Origin: Microvirga mediterraneensis
Lineage (GTDB): Bacteria; Pseudomonadota; Alphaproteobacteria; Rhizobiales; Beijerinckiaceae
Assembly: GCF_013520865.1 (NCBI RefSeq)
Contig: NZ_JACDXJ010000001.1
Location: 2,719,001-2,783,000, forward strand
Length of the DNA: 64,000 nt
Direction of reading: 5' to 3'
In this document: in pieces, positions 25,849 to 35,052 of the stretch
How positions within the stretch are numbered: position 1 is the first letter of the stretch
Layout of the letters: every line of letters starts with the position of its first letter
Program-made: the position numbers and the translations under genes
The notes under the pieces: model-generated
Databases searched by the model: none
What the model saw: the letters and a program-made list of their open reading frames with translations, nothing else
Told to the model about the DNA's origin: nothing

Positions 25849-25980
25849 CCGCTGGATCGAGCCAAGCAACACCCGGAAGAACAGGCGATTAGTCTAAATA
25901 CTTGTTTTAAATAGTAACTTTGCTCGTTGTCGCGCTAATCAGCCTGCTTACGCGGTTGTTTCCGCCGCAGTTTGACAAGA

Positions 25981-25992
25981 ATAATCGTTTAT
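25981..25992. promoter_or_regulatory. candidate GntR operator, regulator side
   Basis: ATAATCGTTTAT differs by one base from ATAATCGATTAT at 25822-25833. It sits about 65 bases before the regulator gene. Matching sites at both ends of a divergent promoter region suggest that the GntR protein controls both operons and itself. Confidence 0.55.
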
Positions 25993-26055
25993 CCTATCGA
26001 TTGTCGATGAAATGCGCCCGTCGCTAAGCGCGGCTGATCTGAGGAGGCCGGAGCA

Positions 26056-26835
26056 GTGCCAAAGCCGACTACTCGCCATCAAAGGCGAGCCGCTCCTATT
26101 GCCTCGCCCCCGCCTCCGATCGAGTCAGGCGAGCTTCGCCAAGCTCATAGTTCCACAGCTCTGATTGATGACGGAAAGAATACTATCGCAAGTCAGCTGG
26201 TCGATCGTCTGCGTGAGGCAATCGTGTCGGGCCAGCTTGAGGCGGGTAGCAAAATTAACCTGGAGAGAGCGCGTGAGAGCTTTGAGGTCAGCCTCAGTCC
26301 GTTGCGCGAAGCCCTCGCCAGGCTGATCTCAGATGGATTGGTCGAGTTCGAAGATAATCGCGGTTACCGCGTCTCGCCGATTTCTCTTTCTAATTTGGAA
26401 GAACTCACCAAGCTTCGTGAAGAATTCGAGACATATGCACTAAGGCAGGCCATCGCTGTCGGGGATGTCGATTGGGAAGGCGATGTCATGCGCTCGCTCC
26501 ATCGCCTGAATCGCGCGGTTCGTGATCCGGCTATGCCCGAGACGCTTGAGCAGTGGGAAGCCTATCATCGCGAATTCCATCTCACCCTGATTGCAGGCTG
26601 CCGAATGCCTCAACTCCTGAGCTTCTGCCGAAGGATGCTCAACCTGAACGACCGCTATCGCCGAACGTTCCTCCGGGCGACATCAGGAGACCGAAACGTG
26701 AGCGCCGAACACAGTGAAATTGCCCAGGGTGCTGTCGCCAGAGACGTCGAGTTCGCCTGCAAGCGATTACGCGAGCACATTCATCGGACAGGCACCAACC
26801 TTCTCCACCATCTAACCGGCAAAATCGCGCCGTAA
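26056..26835 (+). CDS. GntR-family transcriptional regulator (FadR/VanR subfamily)
   Basis: A 259-residue DNA-binding protein. After a basic, proline-rich leader of about 45 residues comes the winged helix (QLVDRLREAIVSGQLEAGSK, then SLSPLREALARLISDGLVEF). An all-helical FCD ligand domain follows, with candidate metal ligands (REFHLTLIAGC and EHSEIAQ). The GTG start has GAGGAGG upstream. It is divergent from the dioxygenase operon and heads the plus-strand operon, so it probably responds to an intermediate of the pathway. Confidence 0.85.
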   Translation: MPKPTTRHQRRAAPIASPPPPIESGELRQAHSSTALIDDGKNTIASQLVDRLREAIVSGQLEAGSKINLERARESFEVSLSPLREALARLISDGLVEFEDNRGYRVSPISLSNLEELTKLREEFETYALRQAIAVGDVDWEGDVMRSLHRLNRAVRDPAMPETLEQWEAYHREFHLTLIAGCRMPQLLSFCRRMLNLNDRYRRTFLRATSGDRNVSAEHSEIAQGAVARDVEFACKRLREHIHRTGTNLLHHLTGKIAP

Positions 26836-26862
26836 CGATTGGCATTGAACGGAAGCGCCAGA

Positions 26863-27681
26863 ATGAAGCCACATACGCCTCCACCACTGGGCCTTGCACA
26901 CTTTACCTGCATCGACGTGGCCCCTCTCGATCTTGTCCCTCTTGCGGCGACAATCGGTTATAAGGCCGTTGGGCTTCGCCTGTACCCAGCGTTTCCAGGT
27001 GCACCCTTCTACGCGTTGCCAGCTGGAAGTGACGTTTCCCGAGAGATGTGCCGCCGCCTCGATGGGGAAGGCGTCCACGTCTATGACATCGAGTTCGTGC
27101 CAATTACTGAAGACTTCGTTCCGGCTTCCCTCACTGAAACGCTTGAGGCTGCCGGAGCGCTGGGGGCCAAACGTCTCAGCGTCTGTGGCGATGATCCCGA
27201 TCGCGCCCGCCTGATTGCGAACTTCGCGGGTCTGTGTGATCTGGCCGATCAGTTCGGCATGGGTGTTGATCTCGAGGTCATGCCCTGGCGCCAGGTTGGG
27301 ACGATCCATGACGCTGCGGCTGTCGTGCGGGATGCAGGCCGCCGCAACGGCGGTCTTCTTGTCGATGCCCTTCACCTCTCCCGATCCGGTGGGGACCCTG
27401 CGGATGTGAGCGCGCTACCGCCCGAATTCATCATGAGCGCTCAACTCTGCGACGCACCTGCAATACGGCCCACGAGCACGGAGGCCATCGTTCAAGAGGC
27501 GCGAGCTGGTCGTCTCCCCCCGGGGCAGGGTGACCTGCCCCTCTCCCGACTGATTGCCGAACTGCCTGACCATACAACGCTTTCCGTCGAAGTTCCGAAT
27601 GCGGGCCTTCCGGCGGAGGAGCATTTGCGGCGCGTTTTCCAAGCGGCGCAGCAGACAATCACAGCCGCGACGCTCTCCTGA
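26863..27681 (+). CDS. sugar phosphate isomerase/epimerase-like TIM-barrel protein
   Basis: A 272-residue protein of the AP-endonuclease-2 superfamily. Candidate metal ligands are the Glu residues in YDIEFVPI, VDLEVMPW and LSVEVPN, with Asp and His in LLVDALHLSRSGG. Family members include isomerases and also dehydroshikimate dehydratases, so a role in this pathway is plausible. The ATG at 26863 follows GGAAG. It is 27 bases after the regulator gene and upstream of the transporter genes. Confidence 0.75.
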   Translation: MKPHTPPPLGLAHFTCIDVAPLDLVPLAATIGYKAVGLRLYPAFPGAPFYALPAGSDVSREMCRRLDGEGVHVYDIEFVPITEDFVPASLTETLEAAGALGAKRLSVCGDDPDRARLIANFAGLCDLADQFGMGVDLEVMPWRQVGTIHDAAAVVRDAGRRNGGLLVDALHLSRSGGDPADVSALPPEFIMSAQLCDAPAIRPTSTEAIVQEARAGRLPPGQGDLPLSRLIAELPDHTTLSVEVPNAGLPAEEHLRRVFQAAQQTITAATLS

Positions 27682-27752
27682 GGATAGCAGAGCGGCAACA
27701 CACTCGTAGACTGATCCAATTGAGAAGATCGGCTTGAGACAGAGGAAGCGCT

Positions 27753-28421
27753 ATGGACTATCAGCTCGATTTTGGCCCGGTGATCGAGGGGCTGCCCAAC
27801 CTGCTGTGGGGCTGCCTTGGCACAGTCGGCCTTGCGCTCGGTGGAATGGCGCTTGCGATTGTGATCGGGATCGGCGGCGTTGTTCTACGGGACTCTCACA
27901 TTAAGCCCCTGCGTTGGCTTGTCAGGGCCTTTGTCGAACTCATCCGAAACACGCCTTTTCTCGTCCAGATTTACTTCATCTTCTTTGCGTTGCCTCTTGC
28001 CGGCGTACGTCTCAATCCGACGGTAACCGCAATCATTGCACTTGGCATCAATGGCGGAGCCTATGCCATCGAGATCATCCGCGGTGGAGTGCAGTCGATC
28101 AACAAAGGGCAGATCGAAGCCGGCCTTGCCCTTGGCCTTCACAAGGCGGACGTGTTCCGCATGATCGTCCTCAAGCCGGCTCTCAGGGCAATTTATCCAT
28201 CACTGACGAGCCAATTCATTCTGCTGACCCTGACGACCAGCATCACGTCGGCCATTGCCGCGTACGAGCTGACCTCCGTCGCGCAGATTATCGAGTCTAA
28301 CTCATTCCGCAGCTTTGAGGTCTACGGGGTCGTTTTGGTCCTTTACCTGATCATGTCTTGGCTGCTGATGAGAATGTTCGCGCTCATCTCAAAGCATTAT
28401 TTCAATTATCCGGTGAAGTGA
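27753..28421 (+). CDS. polar amino-acid type ABC transporter permease
   Basis: A 222-residue inner-membrane protein with about five membrane segments. It has the HisM-type signature (VELIRNTPFLVQIYFIFFAL) and the EAA loop (GQIEAGLALGLHKADVFRMIVLKPALR, in part) that docks on the ATPase. It is the first transporter gene of the operon, 12 bases before the second permease gene. The operon context suggests import of quinate, shikimate or a related acid rather than an amino acid. Confidence 0.87.
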   Translation: MDYQLDFGPVIEGLPNLLWGCLGTVGLALGGMALAIVIGIGGVVLRDSHIKPLRWLVRAFVELIRNTPFLVQIYFIFFALPLAGVRLNPTVTAIIALGINGGAYAIEIIRGGVQSINKGQIEAGLALGLHKADVFRMIVLKPALRAIYPSLTSQFILLTLTTSITSAIAAYELTSVAQIIESNSFRSFEVYGVVLVLYLIMSWLLMRMFALISKHYFNYPVK

Positions 28422-28433
28422 GAGGGAAAGAGA

Positions 28434-29075
28434 ATGGGTTGGGATGAATTTCTTTTTCTCCTCAAGGGGCTGCAATGGACGGTGGCCTTGTCAGCAGTTG
28501 CCTTTATCGGTGGTGCGGCCGCAGGCTTGCTTGTTGCGCTCGCCCGTACCTCGGGCATTCGCGTCCTCGAGCGTATCACAGCGGGCTATATCGCGGTGTT
28601 TCAGGGGTCGCCCCTGCTGTTGCAACTGTTTGTCGTTTATTACGGACTTGTCCTCGTGGGGATTAAGCTCGACGCCTGGGTTGCCGTTGCAATCGGCTTC
28701 ACCCTGCATGCAAGCGCCTACCTCGGCGAGATCTGGCGAGGGGCTATTGAGGCCGTGCCGCGCGGCCAGACTGAGGCGGCCAACGCCTTGGCCCTTCGAT
28801 ACATGTCGCGCATGAAGGACATCATCCTGCCGCAAGCAATCCGGATCTCCCTGCCAGCAACGATCGGATTCCTTGTCCAGCTCATCAAGGGCACCTCGCT
28901 TGCGGCGATCGTCGGCTTTACGGAGCTGGCACGTGCGGGAAGCATCATTTCGAACCAGATATTCCAGCCCTTGCTCGTCTTTGGGATCGTGGGCGCCCTG
29001 TATTTCATCCTTTGCTGGCCGCTGTCCGTCTACGGCACATGGCTGGAACAACGGTTTGCCGCCGCTGCCCGGTGA
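28434..29075 (+). CDS. polar amino-acid type ABC transporter permease
   Basis: A 213-residue permease, partner of the preceding gene in a heterodimeric channel. It has the family motif AVFQGSPLLLQLFVVYYGL and the EAA loop PRGQTEAANALALRYMSRMK. Five or so membrane segments. Starts 12 bases after the first permease gene with AGGG upstream. Confidence 0.87.
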   Translation: MGWDEFLFLLKGLQWTVALSAVAFIGGAAAGLLVALARTSGIRVLERITAGYIAVFQGSPLLLQLFVVYYGLVLVGIKLDAWVAVAIGFTLHASAYLGEIWRGAIEAVPRGQTEAANALALRYMSRMKDIILPQAIRISLPATIGFLVQLIKGTSLAAIVGFTELARAGSIISNQIFQPLLVFGIVGALYFILCWPLSVYGTWLEQRFAAAAR

Positions 29076-29128
29076 AGCAGCCCGGCGACATCCCCTGACC
29101 TGTAAAACTTCACCGGAGGAAGAACGCC

Positions 29129-29971
29129 ATGGATAGTATCAACAAATCGAGATTCAATCGGCGTCATGTTCTGATGGGTGGCGCTGCCCTGCTCGCAGCC
29201 CCCGCCTTGATGACCAAGTCGGCCCTGGCCATCACACCCGAGGAAATCAAGAAAAAAGGAAAGATCGTCGTCGGTATCCAAGGCGACAACCCGCCGTGGG
29301 GGTTCGTCACGAGCGCCGGCAAACAGGACGGGTTTGACGCTGATATCGCGGAACTCTTCGGTAAGGAACTCGGCGTTCCTGTGGAGTTCGTTCCGCTCGC
29401 CGTGGCAAACCGTATCCCGGCTCTGACGACCGGGCGCGTCGACATCCTGTTCGCGACGATGGCGATGCTGCCGGACCGGGCCAAGTCCGTGCAGTTCAGC
29501 AAGCCCTATGTGGCAAACGTGATCTCGCTTGTGGCGGCGAAGACGACCGAGATCAAGACCAATGCCGACATGGGCAAGTACGTGATTGGCGTGCCACGCT
29601 CCAGCACTCAGGATACCCAGGTTACCAACAACGCGCCCTCTGGCACGACGATCCGCCGTTTCGATGATGACGCCGCGACGATCCAAGCTCTCTTGTCAGG
29701 GCAGGTCCAAGCGGTCGGCGCCAACATGTTCTATGTCCAGCGTCTTAACCAAGCCAAGCCCGACACCTTCGAGAACAAACTCGAGTTCTCAAAGCTCTAC
29801 AATGGGGCCTGCACCCGGCTTGGGGAAAAAGAGATCAACGCGGCCGCCAATGCATTCATCGACAAGATCAAGGCCAATGGGGAACTCGCCAAGGTCTATC
29901 AGAAGTGGATGAAGATGGATCCGCCGGAGTTCCCGGCGAGCCTGGATGGCATTCCCTTCACCGTCAGCTGA
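29129..29971 (+). CDS. ABC transporter periplasmic solute-binding protein (family 3)
   Basis: A 280-residue protein with a twin-arginine-like signal (NRRHVLMGGAALLAAPALM, cleavage near SALA). The mature part has the binding-protein signature KIVVGIQGDNPPWGF followed by DGFDADIAELFGKELGVPVE. It delivers the ligand to the two permeases. A folded-export signal is unusual but known for this family. The gene sits between the permease and ATPase genes with AGGAAG as ribosome binding site. Confidence 0.87.
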   Translation: MDSINKSRFNRRHVLMGGAALLAAPALMTKSALAITPEEIKKKGKIVVGIQGDNPPWGFVTSAGKQDGFDADIAELFGKELGVPVEFVPLAVANRIPALTTGRVDILFATMAMLPDRAKSVQFSKPYVANVISLVAAKTTEIKTNADMGKYVIGVPRSSTQDTQVTNNAPSGTTIRRFDDDAATIQALLSGQVQAVGANMFYVQRLNQAKPDTFENKLEFSKLYNGACTRLGEKEINAAANAFIDKIKANGELAKVYQKWMKMDPPEFPASLDGIPFTVS

Positions 29972-30019
29972 ATCGGACCGCATCAACAATAACTGCATCA
30001 ATAAAAAGTGGAGCCCGCC

Positions 30020-30781
30020 ATGCCATCTTCCAACTCAACCATTGTCCCGCTGATCGCTATGGAAGGCGTCGAGAAGTGGTATGGCGGCTTCCACGCCCTC
30101 AAATCCATCAACCTCCAGGTTCGCTCCGGCGAGAAGATCGTGCTCTGCGGCCCTTCCGGTTCGGGGAAATCGACGCTGATCCGGTGCATCAACCATCTGG
30201 AGCCAATCCAGGAGGGCCGCATTATCGTCGATGGCACGGCACTCGATAACAGTGCCCGTACCATCGATACTGTACGGCGCGAGGTTGGAATGGTGTTTCA
30301 GCAGTTCAATCTCTTTCCGCACATGACAGTGCTGCAGAACTGTACACTGGCGCCGATGCGTGTTCGAGGAGCCTCAAAAGCGGAAGCCGAGGCAACGGCC
30401 CGAAGGTATCTGGATCGGGTCCGCATTCTCAACCAGGCCGAAAAATACCCGGCGCAGCTCTCGGGCGGGCAACAGCAACGTGTGGCCATTGCCCGCGCCC
30501 TGTGCATGGAACCCAAGGCCATGTTGTTCGACGAACCGACTTCAGCCCTTGATCCCGAAATGGTCAAGGAGGTGCTCGATACGATGATTGGCCTTGCCCG
30601 GGACGGCATGACCATGATCTGCGTCACTCACGAGATGGGTTTCGCCCGTCAGGTCGCAGATCGCGTGATCTTTATGGCGGACGGCCAGATCGTGGAAGAG
30701 GCGGAGCCGAACACCTTCTTCCGCGACCCGCAACATCCGCGGACACGTGCCTTCCTGGGTGAAATCCTGGCCCACCACTAG
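30020..30781 (+). CDS. polar amino-acid type ABC transporter ATP-binding protein
   Basis: A 253-residue ATPase that powers the importer. Walker [10 protein letters not shown] is near 44-52, the signature [15 protein letters not shown] near 148-162 and Walker [12 protein letters not shown] near 168-178, with the switch His in CVTHEMGFA. The ATG at 30020 with GTGGAG upstream is preferred over the GTG at 30008, because conserved sequence starts soon after it. Confidence 0.9.
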   Translation: MPSSNSTIVPLIAMEGVEKWYGGFHALKSINLQVRSGEKIVLCGPSGSGKSTLIRCINHLEPIQEGRIIVDGTALDNSARTIDTVRREVGMVFQQFNLFPHMTVLQNCTLAPMRVRGASKAEAEATARRYLDRVRILNQAEKYPAQLSGGQQQRVAIARALCMEPKAMLFDEPTSALDPEMVKEVLDTMIGLARDGMTMICVTHEMGFARQVADRVIFMADGQIVEEAEPNTFFRDPQHPRTRAFLGEILAHH

Positions 30782-30823
30782 ATCCCACTCCTCTCTCAAG
30801 CACTATACTGCAAAGGACCTCTT

Positions 30824-31273
30824 ATGAGCCGCCTCGTCTACGTATTGAACGGACCTAATCTTAATCTCCTGGGCAAACGCCAGCCGCATATTTATGGCCA
30901 CGAAACCCTTGCCGACGTGGAAGCCGAGTGCCGGAAAGTCGCCGAAGAACTCCGGCTCGACATCCGGTTTCACCAGAGCAACCGCGAGTACGAGATCATC
31001 GACTGGGTCCACGAGGCGCGGGAGGTTGCCGGTGGTATCGCCATCAACCCAGCCGCCTTCACCCACACATCGGTTGCGATCCTGGACGCACTGAACACCT
31101 TCGAGGGTCCAGTCATCGAGATCCATATCTCGAATGTCCACAAACGTGAGGCGTTCAGGCATCACTCCTTCGTCTCGACCCGTGCCGACGGCGTCATTGC
31201 CGGGTTCGGAACGCAGGGCTACACCCTCGCGCTGCGCCGGCTGGCGCGGCTTATCGACGAGAAGGCCTCATGA
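30824..31273 (+). CDS. aroQ: type II 3-dehydroquinate dehydratase
   Basis: A 149-residue enzyme, the usual length, that removes water from 3-dehydroquinate to give 3-dehydroshikimate; it forms dodecamers. [17 protein letters not shown] carries the catalytic Arg and Tyr. [13 protein letters not shown] and [17 protein letters not shown] carry the active-site Asn, His and Arg. In this operon it feeds the QuiC-type dehydratase in quinate breakdown. Its stop overlaps the next start (ATGA). Confidence 0.9.
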   Translation: MSRLVYVLNGPNLNLLGKRQPHIYGHETLADVEAECRKVAEELRLDIRFHQSNREYEIIDWVHEAREVAGGIAINPAAFTHTSVAILDALNTFEGPVIEIHISNVHKREAFRHHSFVSTRADGVIAGFGTQGYTLALRRLARLIDEKAS

Positions 31274-32325
31274 CCGTTGCGGACAGTCTGTTGCAGCCCG
31301 TCAATCTGGCGGTGCTTGGCGCCGGGCTGATTGGCAAGCGGCACATCGAGCATGTGCTGTCCCAGGCTGACGCCAAGCTGATGGCCATCGTGGATCCCTC
31401 GCCCACGGCGCGGGCTCTGGCGGAGGAGAAGGCGGTCGCCTGGTATCCAGATTTTGCGGCGATGATGGAGATCCAGAAGCCGGAAGGCGTCATCATCGCG
31501 ACTCCCAACCAGTTGCACGTTGAAAACGGGCTGGCATGCATCGCGGCGGGTGTACCCACACTAGTTGAAAAACCAATTGCCGATGATGTGGCTGGAGCAA
31601 CGACGCTCGTCGAGGCGGCCGAGCGTGCCTGTGTCCCCCTGATGGTCGGCCATCATCGGCGTCACAATCCGTTAATCCAAGAGGCCAAGCAGGCGATCGA
31701 CGACGGACGCCTGGGTCAGATCGTTTCCGTTCACGGGACTTGCTGGTTTTTCAAGCCGGACGAGTATTTTGAGGTTCCCTGGCGCCGGGAGAAGGGCGCA
31801 GGCCCGGTTTTCCTCAACTTGATCCACGATGTGGATCTCCTCCGCTATCTGTGCGGCGACATCGTTTCAGTCCAGGCGCTCGAGTCTAATGCCCTTCGTG
31901 GGAATGCGGTTGAGGAAACTGCCGTCATTCTCCTGCGGTTCGCAAGTGGTGCGATGGGAACGATGAACGTTTCTGACACCATTGCCGCACCCTGGAGTTG
32001 GGAGTTCACCAGCGGCGAGAACCCTGCCTACAGCCACACTCAGGAAACCTGCTATTGGATTGGTGGTACCCGAGGTTCTCTCACAGTTCCCTATCTCGAC
32101 CTGTGGCGCCATGAAACCGAGTCGAACTGGTGGAAGCCAATCGCCCGTGAACGCTTACCCGTAATCTCTAAGGATCCGCTAGGCCTGCAGGTTCGTAACC
32201 TCTGCGAGGTCATACGGGGCGCCGCGGCTCCCGTTGTTTCAGGCCGGGAGGGACTAAAGACGCTGAAAGTGATCGCCGCCGTAAAAGAGGCCGCGGCATC
32301 GGGTCGAGCGATCGAGATTCTGTAG
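31270..32325 (+). CDS. Gfo/Idh/MocA-family oxidoreductase
   Basis: A 351-residue NAD(P)-dependent dehydrogenase of the sugar and cyclitol type. The N-terminal Rossmann motif is [14 protein letters not shown] (about 14-27). The family catalytic EKP motif occurs as LVEKPIAD near 98-105. The C-terminal substrate domain contains [17 protein letters not shown], with the catalytic Asp and His. It is translationally coupled to aroQ. An oxidation of quinate or shikimate to the keto acid would suit the pathway, but the substrate is not shown by sequence. Confidence 0.85.
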   Translation: MTVADSLLQPVNLAVLGAGLIGKRHIEHVLSQADAKLMAIVDPSPTARALAEEKAVAWYPDFAAMMEIQKPEGVIIATPNQLHVENGLACIAAGVPTLVEKPIADDVAGATTLVEAAERACVPLMVGHHRRHNPLIQEAKQAIDDGRLGQIVSVHGTCWFFKPDEYFEVPWRREKGAGPVFLNLIHDVDLLRYLCGDIVSVQALESNALRGNAVEETAVILLRFASGAMGTMNVSDTIAAPWSWEFTSGENPAYSHTQETCYWIGGTRGSLTVPYLDLWRHETESNWWKPIARERLPVISKDPLGLQVRNLCEVIRGAAAPVVSGREGLKTLKVIAAVKEAAASGRAIEIL

Positions 32326-32411
32326 GCTGTAACTTTATGCAGATCGGCATCCTCACACTCCGACCTGAAGCACTTGAACATGTAAGGCATGCTTAAAGCC
32401 GAGAGGCGGAA

Positions 32412-32769
32412 ATGACACGACGGACTATACTGGAAGCGGGTGCGACGGCATTGCCGCTCTTGCTCAGCGGCTCGCTCGCATGGGCTCAAGGCTCCATATC
32501 GATTGGGATAAGTTGGGCTGATTTTGCCGATGACAGGCCCATTCGCCTCAACGGACCGCCAAATCGGGGCTGCGGCTAGGCTGTACCTGCAGCAAAGCGG
32601 CGACACCATTGCGGGTAAAAAGATCCACCAACACGTCCGGGTCAACAATCCTGACAGCGTCGGACCGGGAAGAGAAGCTTTGGTCACCGTGGCAGGGGCC
32701 GACTGCCCCCCAGTCCTGTTGATCTCGGGGCGTGTTACACCACTTCATAAGGCAGGGTTTGCCAACTGA
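32412..32769 (+). pseudogene. remnant of a branched-chain amino-acid type periplasmic binding protein
   Basis: Starts with a good ribosome binding site and a clear signal peptide (TALPLLLSGSLAWAQG). The family's LILPMTGPFAST then appears in a different frame, from about 32512, continuing AARLYLQQSGDTIAGKKI. So there is a frameshift after about 35 codons. After about 60 more codons the similarity fades and the remaining two thirds of a normal gene are missing. It lies between the oxidoreductase and QuiC genes, so a former second transporter has been lost. Confidence 0.75.
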
Positions 32770-32865
32770 TCGGCCCTAAACAAAAACTGAACCGAGGCAT
32801 CGGTGGGGTGGTCCTGGTCGATCAATCCTGGCGGACCGACAAGTGACAGGAAAAGGGAGAGAGCC

Positions 32866-34758
32866 GTGCAGACTGCCATTGCCACCGTTTGTCTCAGCGG
32901 CACCCTTGAAGAAAAGCTCCAAGCCATTGCCGCCGCCCAGTTCAAAGGGGTCGAGATCTTCGAGAACGATCTCCTTTCGTTCAACGGCACCCCGACAGAC
33001 GTGCGCCGAATGGTCGAGGATCTTGGGCTTGTGACCTCAGTTTTCCAGCCTTTCCGCGATTTCGAAGGCATGCCAGAGCCGCAACGAGCCAAAGTATTCT
33101 CGCGCGCTGAACGGAAGTTCGATGTGATGCAGGAGCTTGGCTGCGATTTCCTGATGGTCTGCAGCAATGTGTCGTCGGACAGCCTAGGGGGCATCGATCG
33201 AGCGGCGGCCGATTTTCGTGAACTTGGCGAGCGGGCGGCAGCGCGCGGTATGCGGGTTGCCTTCGAGGCGCTGGCCTGGGGAAGGCATGTCAACGACTAT
33301 CGTGATGCGTGGGAGGTGGTCCGCCGCGCTGATCATCCCGCTGTCGGGCTCGTGCTCGACTCGTTCCATATCCTGGCGCGCGGAACCGACCTGACGGCGA
33401 TTCGGTCCATCCCGAAGGACAAAATCTTCCTGGTCCAGATGGCCGATGCGCCAGTCCTCAGTATGGACTACCTGTCCTGGAGCCGTCACTACCGCTGCTT
33501 TCCGGGACAGGGGGAACTCGCCGTCGACGCCTTCATGGATGCCCTGCAGGCCACGGGCTTCGACGGCCTGCTTTCGCTTGAGATCTTCAATGACCGTTTT
33601 CGAGCCGGCTCCGCTCGCAGTGTCGCGGTTGATGGACAGCGATCGCTGCTCTTCATGCTCGATCAACTCCAGAAGCGTACCGCCGTCCCCGTGACGGGCC
33701 TGCCCGTCCTTCCGCCCTGGGCAACCTGCCAGGGCGTGGAGTTTGTCGAGTTCGCCATGGATGAGCGCAGCGCGAGCGCATTTGAGCATGTGCTCACAGG
33801 GCTAGGCTTCGTTAAGGCTGGCACGCACCGCTCGAAAGAAGTCACCCGCTGGCGCCAGGGGAATATCAATATCGTGGTGAACTGCGACAAGGAAGGCTTT
33901 GCCCACTCGTTCAACATTACCCATGGGCCCGCCGTATGTGCCCTTGCCTTGCGAGTTGACGACGCTCCGGCAACGATCGAACGAGCATTAGGGCTTCTCG
34001 ATCAGCCCTTCCAACAGGCTGTGGGACCGGGGGAGTTAGATATCCCGGCCGTCCGGGGCCTTGGAGGCAGTCTGATTTACTTCATTGACCGCAAAAGCGG
34101 TCTCGACCGTCTCTGGGACCGTGACTTCGAACCCATTGAGTACAGCAATGGTGATTCTGCGGAAGCCGGGCTCACGACTTTCGATCACTTATCGCAGTCA
34201 ATGTTCTATGAGGAAATGCTGACGTGGCTTCTCTTCTACGTCTCTCTTCTCGATGTGAAGAAGACCCCGGTCCAAGCCGTGATTGACCCAGGAGGGGTCG
34301 TGCAGAGCCAAGTGGTCGAGACGCAGGATGGATCTTTTCGCCTTGTTCTCAATGCCTCCCAAAGCCGGCACACGCAATCCTCGCGCTTTCTGACCGATAT
34401 GTTCGGTTCAGGTGTTCAGCACATTGCGCTCGCGACAACAGATATCTTCGCAACTGTCGAACAGCTCAAAGTAAATGGCGTTGAGCTTTTGCCTATACCG
34501 GAAAACTATTACGAAGACCTGGAAGCCCGGACTGATCTGTCGGAGGAGGACTTGTCACGGCTGCAGGCCGGCGACATCCTCTATGATCGGGACGGTGCAG
34601 CGGAGTTCTTCCAGGTCTATACGAAGACACTGGAGAATGGCTTTTTCTTCGAGATCGTCGAGCGTCGCGACTATCAGGGCTTCGGTGCCGCCAACGCACC
34701 GATACGTCTGGCCGCCCAGACCCGGTTGGCGCCGCATCCAGGGATGCCGAGGCTTTGA
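32866..34758 (+). CDS. quiC: 3-dehydroshikimate dehydratase fused to a VOC/HPPD-like domain (QuiC type)
   Basis: A 630-residue two-domain enzyme. The N-terminal TIM barrel (AIATVCLSGTLEEKLQAIAA at the start, with metal ligands in VAFEALAWGRH, LVLDSFHIL, LVQMAD and LSLEIFND) converts 3-dehydroshikimate to protocatechuate. The C-terminal half, from about residue 280, is like 4-hydroxyphenylpyruvate dioxygenase: vicinal-oxygen-chelate modules with GVQHIALATTDIF and an iron-ligand-like FFEIVERRDYQGFG. This fusion is known for QuiC1-type enzymes. The GTG at 32866 has AAGGGAG upstream. Last gene of the plus-strand operon. Confidence 0.85.
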   Translation: MQTAIATVCLSGTLEEKLQAIAAAQFKGVEIFENDLLSFNGTPTDVRRMVEDLGLVTSVFQPFRDFEGMPEPQRAKVFSRAERKFDVMQELGCDFLMVCSNVSSDSLGGIDRAAADFRELGERAAARGMRVAFEALAWGRHVNDYRDAWEVVRRADHPAVGLVLDSFHILARGTDLTAIRSIPKDKIFLVQMADAPVLSMDYLSWSRHYRCFPGQGELAVDAFMDALQATGFDGLLSLEIFNDRFRAGSARSVAVDGQRSLLFMLDQLQKRTAVPVTGLPVLPPWATCQGVEFVEFAMDERSASAFEHVLTGLGFVKAGTHRSKEVTRWRQGNINIVVNCDKEGFAHSFNITHGPAVCALALRVDDAPATIERALGLLDQPFQQAVGPGELDIPAVRGLGGSLIYFIDRKSGLDRLWDRDFEPIEYSNGDSAEAGLTTFDHLSQSMFYEEMLTWLLFYVSLLDVKKTPVQAVIDPGGVVQSQVVETQDGSFRLVLNASQSRHTQSSRFLTDMFGSGVQHIALATTDIFATVEQLKVNGVELLPIPENYYEDLEARTDLSEEDLSRLQAGDILYDRDGAAEFFQVYTKTLENGFFFEIVERRDYQGFGAANAPIRLAAQTRLAPHPGMPRL

Positions 34759-34849
34759 TCAGCCCCCGGAGCCTTCGAATGTATGGCGAGAGCTTCTCAG
34801 GCGAAGGCGCCTACCTGTGCCACACCCGCGCTGAATGAGACGCGGCGGA

Positions 34850-34977
34850 TCAAGACGCCGGGGATGATGCATGGCTGAAGATGCGGTGGACCTGAGTGAG
34901 CTCCAAGGAAATCTCAATGAGTGCTTGCATCGCGGGCGAGTAGTAACCCTGAGGCAAGAATCCGGAACGCCCGCTTT
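34850..34977 (-). pseudogene. C-terminal fragment of a possible LysR-type regulator, cut by the IS
   Basis: The last about 40 codons of a minus-strand gene (SGFLPQGYYSPAMQALIEIS and onward) end at 34850, with a pattern like the C-terminus of LysR-family regulators. The IS110 element begins at 34978. Sequence on the far side of the IS does not continue this frame, so the gene was probably already damaged. Family is a weak guess. Confidence 0.3.
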
Positions 34978-35052
34978 TGATGCTGTGGACGGCTCCCACC
35001 CAGAGGTGAGGTAGCATGGCTGTTGTCAGCAGCCAGCGCACAGGAGCAGCCC

